A DNA stretch of 64,000 nt from Diplocarpon mali (lineage: Eukaryota > Ascomycota > Leotiomycetes > Helotiales > Drepanopezizaceae): positions 1 to 64,000 of the forward strand of contig JAENRP010000213.1 in NCBI GenBank assembly GCA_024741835.1. Reading direction: 5' to 3'. Below the pieces are notes generated by a model, which was given only the letters and a program-made list of their open reading frames with translations, was not told the DNA's origin and did no database searches. A program made the position numbers and the translations under genes. This document shows positions 26,041 through 36,453 of the stretch, in pieces. Position 1 is the first letter of the stretch. Every line of letters begins with the position of its first letter.

Positions 26041-26813
26041 GGAAATAGGCTATACTAGCGACGACGCTACTAAAGTCGAGATGATCTATAATAATTAAAA
26101 AGCCCTTTATCTTATTGAAAACCTTGAATATCATTAGAGAACGAAGCATATTAATATCAAGTTCTATTATATTCGGCAAAAGCTTCGGAAAGGCAATTTG
26201 GACCTTTAGTATACAAATACTAAAGATAACGCTGCTAATAGACTTACTAAGAGCTTAAATAGCTCGAACTACGCCACCTTTATCAAATTATTAAATATAA
26301 AGGTTCTATACCTTAATTAAAAGGTGATTTTTTTTTTGCACTTCTATTAAGGGCTGATTTGTTTTTACTCCTAGGCCAGGCCTACGAGTTGATTTTAACT
26401 TATTAAGGGGTGGATTCCCTACTCTAGAGTAGAGCGCGCTAGCGAACTCTACTCTATTTCCCATATCTGCAGATTGATTTTTCATATAAAACTGTATATT
26501 ATAATAAAAGTTATAATATTATATATATTGCTAGCGAGTACCTTTAAAGGTCTCCTTAGAGAGGTATATTGCAGGTATGCCTATTATATATTTATTATAT
26601 AACCTATTATATAATATATTATATATATAATATATTATATGACTTGCTATATGACTTAGCGGCTTCGCTAAGAAGCCCGCTTACCTTAAATAGCTCTTAG
26701 TTAGAGAGCTCTTATAAATCAAGACATCTAACATCGTCGTTTGCACCTCATACTTCTTCGTGCCCTCTTTTAGTTTACTATTAAGTTTACTATCAGAGAA
26801 CCTCCTTGCTATA
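26041..26813 (+). repeat. Copia 3' end plus LTR, copy A of a direct duplication
   Basis: About 770 bp covering the RNase H C-terminus, its stop, an AT-rich junction with one palindrome (26,389-26,411), and an LTR-like tail ending CCTCCTTGCTATA. It is almost collinear with 26,815-28,105. Within it lie a perfect palindrome CTACTCTAGAGTAG (about 26,420-26,433) and, just after, an imperfect one around GCGCGCTAGCG. Confidence 0.85.
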
Positions 26814-26814
26814 G

Positions 26815-28105
26815 GTTAAGGAAATGGGCTATACCGGCGACGACGCTACCAAAGTCGAGATGATCTGCGACAACTAAAGAGCCCTTTATCTTATTGAAAA
26901 CCTCGAATATTACTAGAGAATAAAGCATATTGATATCAAGTTCTATTATATTTAGCAAGAGCTTTAGAAAGGCAATTTAGACCTTTAGTATACGAATACC
27001 AAAGACAACGCCGCTAATAGACTCACTATTATGCAGAAAATAGGCTAAATATGCTAGTACGCGCCCTAAGGTATGGATTCACATTTTGGCCGAGCGGTAT
27101 TATATATAATAGTTATAAGCCCTATAAGCGCAGCGATAAATCTTTTCGCATTCCTCTTACGCGAGGTTTAGCCGACGTTTCTCGCTTTAAAGTTCTACTA
27201 GTAAACCACTTTTCAAATCTCGGCAATGATTATACTTAGTTTCGACTGTATCAATAGAAGTTTCGATAGGTTTAAGTAAAAAGACGTCCGATAGCCGTCC
27301 GACGTATAGCCGAAGAAAAATGCATTCTAGCCCTTCCAACCACCTATTTTCTACTGGCTTAGCGGTCTATGCGCTATATCTACGCTACTACAGACTAGGC
27401 TAATACTTAAGCCGCTAGAAAAACTATTCTTCCGGCGACCTAGGGGGTATATTATATAGAAAATAGGCTAAATATGCTAATACGCGCCCTAAGGTGTGGA
27501 TTCACATTTTGGCCGAGCGGTATTATACACGACACTCACTAAGAGCTTAAATAGCTTGAACTACGCTACCTTTATTAAATTATTAAATATAAAGGTTCTA
27601 TACCTTAATTAAGGGGTGATTTTTTTTTTGCACTTCTATTAAGGGCTAATTTGTTTTTACTCCTAGGCCAGGCCTACGAGTTGATTTTAACTTATTAAAG
27701 GGTGGATTCCCTACTCTAGAGTAGAGCGCGCTAGCGAACTCTACTCTATTTCCTATATCTGCAGATTGATTTTTCATATAAAACTGTATATTATAATAAA
27801 AGTTATAATATTATATATATTGCTAGCGAGTACCTTTAAAGGTCTCCTTAAAGGGGTATATTGCAGGTATGCCTATTATATATTTATTATATAACCTATT
27901 ATATAATATATTATATATATAATATATTATATGACTTGCTATATGACTTAGCGGCTTTGCTAAGAAGCCCGCTTACCTTAAATAGCTCTTAGTTAAAGAG
28001 CTCTTATAAATCAAGATATCTAATATCGTCGTTTGCACCTTATACTTCTTCGTGCCCTCTTCTAGTTTACTATTAAGTTTACTATCAGAGAACCTCCTTG
28101 CTATA
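26815..28105 (+). repeat. Copia 3' end plus LTR, copy B, interrupted by a TRIM
   Basis: This repeats copy A from its GTTAAGGAAATGGGC start to the same CCTCCTTGCTATA end. It is longer only because of the miniature element at 27,027-27,534 and its CTCAC duplicate. The LTR / short internal piece / LTR arrangement suggests a deletion derivative of a tandem element. Confidence 0.85.
27027..27534 (+). mobile_element. TRIM-like miniature LTR element, single copy (508 bp)
   Basis: Two 85-bp LTRs (27,027-27,111; 27,450-27,534) flank a 338-bp internal segment, with CTCAC duplicated outside (27,022-27,026; 27,535-27,539). The GTTATAAGCCC primer site and CTAGGGGG purine tract are present. The paralogous sequence at 26,243-26,247 (CTTAC, in copy A) is the unoccupied site. 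The internal part is 12 bp longer than in the 19-kb dimer. It has no coding capacity. Confidence 0.92.
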
Positions 28106-29286
28106 TACTATTATAAAGTTTAGCCGCAAGTTCGATTATATATTTCGCAGATTGATCACTATAACTATATTCACTAACTATTAACCTTTGACTTACTTTT
28201 TAAAGTCGTTAAGTATTAAGAGCATCTACGCGAGATAGGCCTTAGAGCTATACTAGCTAAACCTTAAGATACGTTAGATTCTGGGTTTAAGAAATAAGGT
28301 GGCTAATGCCCTTTTAAGAACTATCTTTCTTAATCTAAATGGAAAATCCAACGACTACTTTAACGACTTTAGCCATCTTAATATATCTAGTACTAATTTA
28401 GAATAGGTCTAAAAGGATAGGAAGAATAGCTATAAAGAACTCATTAGATAAGTTGGTAATATACTCTATAACGATAAATTGCGTAGTATAATACTAAGGG
28501 AGTCTTTAGCCGCTTTACTAGATATATCGTCCTTTATAACCAGACTACGCTAAGCTAATCCTATATATATCGAACGATTAAAATCCAAATACTTCCTAAT
28601 TATCTTACGATCCTTTATATTAAAGGCAGTTCGGCGGAGCCACCTACTATAAGCTATATACCGTATATGTAAATAGTACTTAGAAGTCGCTAGCTTCCTT
28701 ATCTCGTCGGAGTATTCAGATTAGTATATTATAAGAACTTAAAGAGCTGCCTTTTATAGAAAACTCGATTGATATAATACTAATGCTAAAGGCGTCTTAT
28801 ACGTTTAAATCCGAGGTATAACGAAACGCTATATCCTTCCTAATAAGGTATCAACCGTTTTAATAGCTACTTACGATAATAGGAGTCACTTCTAAGCTAC
28901 GATTACTATACGCAAAATGATTGATATCTATTAGCCTAGTATAGCAAAGGATATAAGAGACTATATACTTAGCTATTTATACTATGCTTAATATAGTACT
29001 GCTTAGCGTAATTAGACTCTTATTAAGGTTATAGTCTCTAGTATTATAGAGTTGCTTAGTACCGATTGGATTAGTCCCTTTTTAGATTTCAATCGACCTA
29101 ATAAAGTTCGTTAGATCTTGCTAATTATCGACTATTTCTCTTAGTATGCTTAGGCCTAAGCATTTGATACTAACAATTCGGCCGCAGTCATTTCCTTCTT
29201 ATCTAATATATTTAGTATATATAGCGTTCCAGTTGGTATATATACTGATCTAAGACCTTATTTTAGCGTAGAAGTTGTCAATTAAG

Positions 29287-29535
29287 TATTACGACTTGCT
29301 CTGGAGCGTACAGTGGGTCGAGAATCGAACGCTGACTGTATTACCTCAAGAGGTACGCTATATAATAAAGAAGAAAAGATGAAGAAGAGAGAGTCTCTAG
29401 TAGAGCTCTTCTAGAATAAGTACAGGTGCTTCGCTAGCGTGCACGTGATCCTGCTACCTTGCTACCTTAGCGTGCATTTGACTTCGATATATAATAAAAC
29501 CGTTTACGTAATATATATATGATGCGGCTGTAATA
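29287..29535 (-). repeat. 3' LTR of the Gypsy element
   Basis: The left LTR on the plus strand. It retains GTGCACGTGAT-type GC-rich stretches, so RIP was mild here. The adjacent purine tract on the minus strand identifies it as the 3' LTR. Confidence 0.93.
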
Positions 29536-31189
29536 CTACCCCCCCCCTTTGAAAAACTGCACTTGCGCAGTTGTATCTATAGGCGTATTATCCTCTAGGT
29601 CCTTATAATTGTTAATTCTATTATTATATAACCTAAGCTAGCTTAATAGCGCCCTTAGTGGCCTCTTAGCTTAAACGTTTTTTAAATGGAAATCTTAAAT
29701 AGCATATAGCGCTATTATAGCATTAGAGCATAGGTACTATTTAAGGTCTTTATTAGCTCCTTTCTACTTAATCTGATATTTAAGCTTTTAAGCTTGAATA
29801 TAAGATCTAATTATTGCTTTTATCTCCTACTCCTCTTATTCTAGTAGTACTTTAATTAGGGTAGGAGGTTCCCGAACTTGTCCTAGCAGGGGGTTGGGAA
29901 TGTATTTACGCAATAAGTGCGAGTAGAAAACAGGGTAGATCGAATAGAGCGAATCGGGCAATTGTAGCTTCTAGCTTTCTCTTAGCTTTTTTAGTACTTT
30001 TACTAGGCCGTACCACTTATTGGAGAGCTTCCGGCTCGGCCGATCGAGCTTTTAGTTTTTAATACTAATTAGTATATCATCTCTTATAGTCTAATCAACT
30101 GGCTGGTAGTAGAGGTCTGCGAGCTATTTCATTTTAGCTTATTATACTTAGAGAGATGATTAAGCGAATTAGACTACTTTTTAAGCTTTAGTAGCTATGC
30201 GGAGCGCCGTTTTACGATTTACTCTCTCGGTTGCTGTCTATAGAGGCTTTAGGTTAATTAAATTCTAAGAGGAGCGAGCTTTATAGCCGTTTAGCACTTA
30301 GAAAGGGGAAATTTGCCTTAGCGATTCGTAAGGCAAGGTTAATTAGGCAATATCTATCAAAGGTAAGAGACGACTCTAATTGTCTTAATAGTATAAGTAG
30401 AACGGTCTAAGGTATTGTTTTAAGTACTAGTTCATAATCTTAGTTTAGCTATCGACGTTAGGGTTATAAGCTATAGTTAGCTTAACCTTTATACTTAGTA
30501 TTTGATAGAGTTCTTTTTAAAAGGCAGAGACGAATTAGGCGCCTTTATCTAATAGAATCGAATCGGGTATATCGAAATAGCATATCTAATGAATTAAAAA
30601 TAACTCTATAAGGCCTTTTGCATTAACCGTCTTATAGCATAGGATCGATACTGCCTTCTTTAATAATTAGTCTATTATTACTAGTGTAAAGTTATAGCCG
30701 AGTTTATTAAGCAAAAGCTTTATAAAATCTATTATTAAGTGTTAGTAAGCTTGTTTAGGAATTGGCAAGGGTTATAGGAAACCGGGGGTCTTATTATAAC
30801 GAGCTTTTATTCTCGAATAATAATAGTTCTAAATGTAAGTGCTAATATTGCTGCTAAGGCTTTTCTAGTAGTATTTTCTTCCTATTAGAAGTCTTGTTTT
30901 CCCGATTCTAATATATGCGACGCAAGGTTACTTATATATATGACGAATTAGGGCTATTTGCAGTTCGGGAGGTTAGGATAGTATAATAAGTCTACCTTAG
31001 AAGAAGAGTTTGCCTTAGCTAAGTTTATAGTTGAGGCTGTGGCTCTGCGCCTTATCTCGGAACTTCTATAGCTTAAGGGAGGTCTTATTAGCTTAAATGA
31101 CCTTATTAATAATATAATAGTTCGCTATATCGTACTTAACCTTAGATGTTGGGTCGGTAGGTGCCTTTATTAATAAAATAGGTATAATC

Positions 31190-31215
31190 GTCACTTATAG
31201 GCTAGGCCTAGGAGT
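31190..31215 (-). repeat. Single palindrome copy in frame near the Gypsy integrase
   Basis: The plus-strand sequence CACTTATAGGCTAGGC then CTAGGAGTG is the inverse of the intact motif. On the minus strand it reads STPRPSL-stop-V in the frame of the polyprotein. Confidence 0.7.
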
Positions 31216-33093
31216 GGAATTGCCTTTAGTAGCGAGTACTTCTATAGAGAGCTTATTATTAGGTAAGAGCTGCTGGTAGCGTAAAGCTTGTTTCCTGGCC
31301 TTAAAAGGGGTTAGCTCCTAGTCTCGATATAAGAGTATGTTAGCTAGCGTATTTGTTATGCCTATTTAGTATATAATAAGGAAGTTGAAGTTAGCGAAGA
31401 ACTCTGCCTAGCGAGCCTGCTAAGCTATTAAGTCCTTAGTTATTATAAAGTACTTAAGGGCTTTATAATCTATATATATATATACTATTTTCTAAGCCCT
31501 AAGTAGCTTTGCCTTATACTAGTAGAATAATCTAAAAATCGCTAGGAGCTCCTTATTATAAATAAGGTAATTTAGCTTAGCGTTATTTATAGTCTTTAAG
31601 AAGTACCCAATTAGGTAGTAGTTTTCATCTTCTTAGAGTTAAGAGAGTATACCAGCGATTACTCTATTAGAGGCGTCGGTCTTAAGCCTTGTCTACTTCT
31701 AAAGGTAATAGTAGTATAAGATCAGGGTTGTTTAAAGGCTTAAGCGCAAAGCTTCCTAAGCTTTCTTATAAGCGTTATTAAAGTCAAAAGGAACGTTTCC
31801 TATAAGAGCTATTAAAGGTCGGCAGATACGACTATAGCCTTTAATAAACCTTTAATAGAAATTATAAAACCTTAAGAAGCTTTATATATTATATATATTC
31901 TTAGCGTATTTCTACTCTTAAATGACTAAGACCTTATCAAAGTCTACTTCAATTCTATAAACTCTAATAATAAACCTTAAGAACCTAGTCTTAGTAATCT
32001 TAAACTCGCTTTTCTTAATATTTGCTTAAAGGCTATAGCATTAGAGAATTCCTAAGATCTTCTTAATATAAATCTTATAGTCAAGGGAGTTTTCTAAATA
32101 GATTAGAATATCATTTAAGTAAGTAAAGTAGAAATCGTTAAAGTGGTTTAAGAGAATATTATTAATAAACTGCTAAAAGGTGGCAGGCCTATTTATTAGC
32201 CCAAATGGCAAAACCTTATATTTGTAAGTCCTATAACGCGTGCGAAAGGTAGTTAGGTCTTTAGCGTTAGCTAATATGCAGATATAGTAAAAGGCTTATT
32301 ATATATCGATTTTTATAAAAATATAAGCTTTTGATATATATACTATTATCTTATCGATAAAGGGAATCGGATAAGGGTCTTTCTTTATCAAAGCGTTTAG
32401 TTTCCGATAGTTAACGCATAAATGTAAGGAGCTATTAGCTTTCCTAATAAAGAGGATTAGGGCTACCTAAGGGGAACTCGAAGCTTTAATAAATCCTTTA
32501 TATAAGTTCTCGAGAATATAGCTCTTAACCTTTAAGAGCTATTCGTTAGTAAGGCGATAGAGGGGTTCGATTATTAAGTTATTCTCGCTTATTAGCTCGA
32601 TTTTATAATCTACCCTTAGCCTGGGTTTCGGCAGCTAATTAGAGGCCTAGCAACTGAAGACGTTCTTAAACTTAGTATATTAAGGCAGGAGCTTCTAATC
32701 TATTAGCTTATTATTGCTCTTATACTTAGCTTGCAGCGCCAAACTAAGGCCAAAGGAGCTAATTTCAGCCTGCTTAACTGATTCTCGGCAATTGATTTCT
32801 TAGCGATTGATTTCTTAATTTAGATTATAAATAGAGCTTACAAATATGAACTCTTTAAGCGCTAGTTCTTAAGTTTATATAGCTTGTTTTACCTTAATTA
32901 TAAAGCGGTAGTAAAAGGCGCCGATTGCTAAGGCTAAGATTAGGCTGATCTAATAAGCCGTCTTTAGTAGAGCGTTTCTCTTTACTAGGAGAGGGAGTAG
33001 GGAGTCTAGTACTTTTAGCAAGGCCTTCTTTATATAGTTTAGATCTCTTTTCAAATCTTTAAAGAAACTGCTATCCTTAGGTCTATAAGAGGC

Positions 33094-33252
33094 CACTTGC
33101 GGGCTAGGACTAGGAGTGAGATTCGAGTTCGCAGATTTCACTTATAGGCTAGGACTAGGAGTAGGATTTGAGATCGTAGATTTCACTCGCGAGCTAGGAC
33201 TAGGAGTAGGATTCGAGATCGCAGATTTTACTTATAGGCTAGGACTAGGAGT
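33094..33252 (-). repeat. Four 45-bp tandem palindrome units encoding a TPSPS-rich linker
   Basis: Units start at 33,094, 33,139, 33,184 and 33,229, exactly 45 bp (15 codons) apart. Each holds a CACTTATAGGCTAGGAC / TAGGAGT palindrome. On the minus strand they read KSAxSNPTPSPSLxV repeats, in frame with the open stretch 33,141-32,950 of the Gypsy polyprotein. Confidence 0.85.
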
Positions 33253-35004
33253 AGGGTTTGAGGCGTTATTGCTTACTAGCACTAAGAGCTAGGCTTAGGC
33301 CATTCTTAGGTCTTTGTCCTTAGTATCTATTATAGCTGCTTGACGATCGATGTCTTACTAGGCTATTAAGGGTTTTATTAGCTATAAGAGATCGATTAGT
33401 ACGCATTAATCAAAGTAGGGAATAATAAGCATATCCTTAAGCTAGGAGATACTATTTTTCCCCTTTCTATAGGATTGTTTAAGGTCATAGTACTTTAGGA
33501 ACTTCTTATTAATTAAAACGTCGGTTGCTCTTAAGCTTATAATTAAAAAAAGGAAGTTTATTCATTGCCTATCGATTATAAGGGTAAGTAAGACAGCAAA
33601 TCGAATAGTTTCTCTCTTAAGGCCATTATAGCTAATAAGGGTAATTAGTTTAAGCAGTTTAATAAACTTCACCTTAAGTCTTTAAGAGAGCTAATAAGCT
33701 AGAGACGTCTTAATAATATTGAAAATATTAGCTCTACTATTAATATAGATAACTATTTTAATAAATGATCTATTTCGAGCTAGTTTTATAAGAACTAAGA
33801 ACTAGCGGCTACCTATTAATAAGTAGGAATTAAAATCTAAGTCTTTTTATAAATTATAACCTATATTATAGTAGGAGTCTTTACTATAGCTTAGCAGTTT
33901 CCTAATAGTAGGTTATTTTCCATTTTAACTTTAGCTACTATAAACTCGCCCTACTTCTTTAGCTTAAGGTAGTCCGTCGTATAATAACCAAGGGCTTTGT
34001 AATTATAGTAGAGACTAGATAACGGCTTTAGGCTGGCAGACCTTTCTTAATAGGCTGCTGGCAAGGGAAAACGAGTGCAGGGAGCTAAGGAAGTAGCTAT
34101 AGCTATAGGTCTTTATAACTCCCTTTTTAGTATGCTAAGGACGCGGTCCTTCAAAGGGGAGAATGCGATAGCAAGGGCGACTTATTAAGCGTTATAAGCT
34201 TCCTCTTATTTAATATTATAGGCCTTGCGGTCTGTAATAGCTAAGAACTTATCTAAAGTAGTATAATTATTATTTATTTTATACTTCTCTACTTAAAGGT
34301 TGTTTTTTAAAGCTAAGGAGACCTTTTTATAAATGTTATTAAACTAGTAAGACTAATCGATCTTATTAGTTATAGCAAAGGTAATAAACTTAAATTAGAA
34401 CTTATTATATAATAATAAACCTATAGTTAGCCTACTATATTTAAGCTTAATAGACTAAATGTAATTATAGTTAAAGAACTTCTAATCTAAGACCTTAAGG
34501 ATATTAGTAGCGTATATAAACTTACTAATAAAGATAGGATTTATATATTATAGGATTAGGTTCTAAGCTTTACCTATTATATACTTAAAGTAGGTAGTGA
34601 TCTAATCCTTTCTTAAAGTAAAGTTGCTTAAGTACTTTTAAATAAATACCTTTATAGCTATCTTTTAAGCGTTATAGGTAATTTCGCCTTAGTGGTTGCT
34701 AAAATAGGTTTAAGGGTACTTGATTTAATAAGGGTCGATGGCTAGGACTAAAGGTCGGATGATTAAGAGGTAGTAGTCTAAGAAAGGTAGTAAGTCGGTA
34801 GTAAGGGACTGAGTATTTTAAAGGCTAGCACTTAAGGAAGAAGGGGCAATAGCATTATTTTAAAGAGCAATAGCTATAGTAGCGCTAATAAGGTTTGCGA
34901 TTTCGGCCTATTAAGCAGCTAAGAAGAGAGGGGCCGATATAGTAAGGGTAGACGTTAGTTCTTCTTTAATTTCAATTGATAGAAGGGGAGTATTTCGAGA
35001 ATCT

Positions 35005-35032
35005 ACTTGCAATCTAGGCCTAAGAGTAAAAT
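35005..35032 (-). repeat. Single palindrome copy inside Gypsy Gag
   Basis: The plus strand reads ACTTGCAATCTAGG / CCTAAGAGT. On the minus strand it reads DFTLRPRLQVDS in the Gag frame. Confidence 0.65.
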
Positions 35033-35612
35033 CGGTACTAAGGGAGGTTTCTTCTTAAGTAGGCTTAGGAGGAGGAATATCTCTAGGACTAGGGTTAATA
35101 GTAAGGCCTATAGAACTGGAACTAGTAGCAGTAAGGCCTATAGAACTAGTGGTAGTAAGGCCTAGTAGTAGAGGTGCGGTTAACCTTTTACTTCTCTTAA
35201 GTAGTATAAGATTAGAGGTCATAAGTACTAACTCTCTTTATATTATTTAGTTTAGTCTAAAGGGACCTAATGCTAAATAGTAACCTATTTAAAAGGGGGA
35301 AGATTAGTATAGGTAGAGCTATATATATTCTTAAAGCCTTTTAATAGAGTATATATTAAAGTATTATAGGTTTATAGATCTTAAGAAAGAAGGTTTTACT
35401 TTAGGATTATGTCTTTTTACTAATTAGGAGTTGTAATAAGATTGCCTAAGAGTATAGTGCAAATCCGGGGAAGTAAGGTCCGAGGATCTAAAGCTTATTA
35501 CTCTACTAAAGTTGACCTAATCTTTAATAGTATAGTATAACCTACTTAAGCTGATTAAGTCTCTATATATATATATAGGTATAGGTCTCTTAGTTTTATA
35601 CCTAAGTATTTT

Positions 35613-35790
35613 AAAGGAAGGAGTAAGGAGCTTTAAAGAGGTGAAGAGCTTCGAAGAGTATAAGAAGAGTTATTAATAAGTATAGGTCAATAGGGAGTAT
35701 AAAGAAGGTCGATGACTTATTCGCAAGGAGGGTTCTTTAAAGAGTCGAGTTATATTCAAAGGAAGGAAGGAGTAAGGAGCTTTAAAGAGT
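35613..35790. repeat. Duplicated GAAGGAGTAAGGAGCTTTAA motif in the Gypsy leader
   Basis: The segment AAAGGAAGGAGTAAGGAGC begins at 35,613 and recurs from about 35,758. Both copies are followed by related AAGTATAGGTCAAT / AAGTATAAGTCGAT sequence, giving a repeat spacing of about 147 bp between the 5' LTR and Gag. Confidence 0.6.
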
Positions 35791-36201
35791 AAAAGGAAAG
35801 TTGTCGATAAGTATAAGTCGATATATTATAAAGTATTTATAAGAGAGGGAGAGAGTTAAGAAGAGAAAAGTTATTATATTGCTTTAAATAGCAGCCTATG
35901 CTAGCGAAGCGAGGGTATAGTGAATAATTTTTTCGAATTGAAATTGAAGGTGAAATTCCGTTTGCTAAATAGAAAAGGTAAGGGGTTGAAAAAACGAGCT
36001 GATCTTATATTTAAAGGTCGTTTTTCAGCTTTCTTTAAAAACTAAATTAGTAAGATCTAGGCGCTATATATAAGTTGCTTAAGGCAGTTTATAATAGAAG
36101 TTGAGATCGAGAGATCGAATTGCTTAAAGTAGTTCGAAATAACGATTCTAAAGGGGGTCGATATTAAGCTTCTTAATAAAGGTTAAGTAGATCTTTTCTT
36201 A

Positions 36202-36453
36202 TATTATAACTTGCTTTAAAGCGTATAGTAGGTTAAGAATCGAACGCTAACTATATTACCTTAAGAGGTATATTATATAATAAAGAAGAAAAGATAAAGA
36301 AGAAGAGAGAGTCTTTAATAGAGCTCCTTTAGAATAAGTATAGGTGCTTCGCTAGCGTGCACGTGATCCCGCCACCTCGCTACCTTAGCGTGCACCTGAC
36401 TTCGATACGTAATATAACCGTTTACGTAATATGCACGTGATGCGGCCGTAATA
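36202..36453 (-). repeat. 5' LTR of the Gypsy element
   Basis: The right LTR on the plus strand and partner of 29,287-29,535. Target duplicate TTAAG follows at 36,454-36,458. Confidence 0.93.

Larger units (their letters stand above)
15540..26813 (+). mobile_element. 5'-truncated Ty1/Copia fragment, split by the 8.5-kb Copia
   Basis: The left part (about 15,540-17,105) carries the integrase C-terminus (HLRVLGY-like segment at about 15,665-15,690), an integrase-RT linker with two palindrome copies, and RT (KIAFLNS-like segment near 16,570; IIYINDFLIVV at the catalytic position near 16,830). The right part (25,615 to about 26,300) resumes with the Copia RNase H (LSSIEVEY and KHINIKFYYIRQ motifs near 25,965 and 26,145) and then its 3' LTR region. 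The two halves join at the ATTCT target site of the 17,106-25,609 insertion. The 5' LTR, Gag and most of integrase are absent from the window. Confidence 0.75.
29560..35240 (-). pseudogene. Gag-Pol polyprotein relic of the Gypsy chromovirus
   Basis: Read on the minus strand, Gag lies at about 35,240-34,000 with a decayed CCHC knuckle (YYNYKALGYYTTDYLK, Cys and His lost) near 34,010-33,960. A Pro/Ser-rich repeat linker follows (33,252-33,094). RT lies at about 32,560-31,980, with a CVNYRKLNA-type block and YLNDILIY at the YxDD site near 32,120. RNase H lies at about 31,750-31,400. Integrase lies at about 30,950-29,900 with a VIVDQL segment and DSILLDKGAQFVSAF near 30,540. A chromodomain-like tail (EIKAIIRS...KYQIKQKG) is at about 29,880-29,640. 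Numerous in-frame stops make it non-functional. Confidence 0.85.
29287..36453 (-). mobile_element. Full-length Ty3/Gypsy chromovirus-type retrotransposon (7.2 kb)
   Basis: The LTRs at 29,287-29,535 (249 bp) and 36,202-36,453 (252 bp) match over their whole length and end TATTACGAC...CGTAATA (de-RIPed TGTTACG...CGTAACA). TTAAG is duplicated at 29,282-29,286 and 36,454-36,458. The run CCCCCCCCTTT just right of the left LTR is the polypurine tract on the minus strand, which fixes the orientation. Domain order on the minus strand is Gag, RT, RNase H, integrase, chromodomain-like. It is inserted in the integrase of the older plus-strand Gypsy. Confidence 0.95.

Noticed and set aside
27051..27239. 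62-codon frame (and a similar one at 19,432-19,695)
   Set aside because: They lie within the TRIM LTR and interior, whose repeats share no conserved coding frame or domain.
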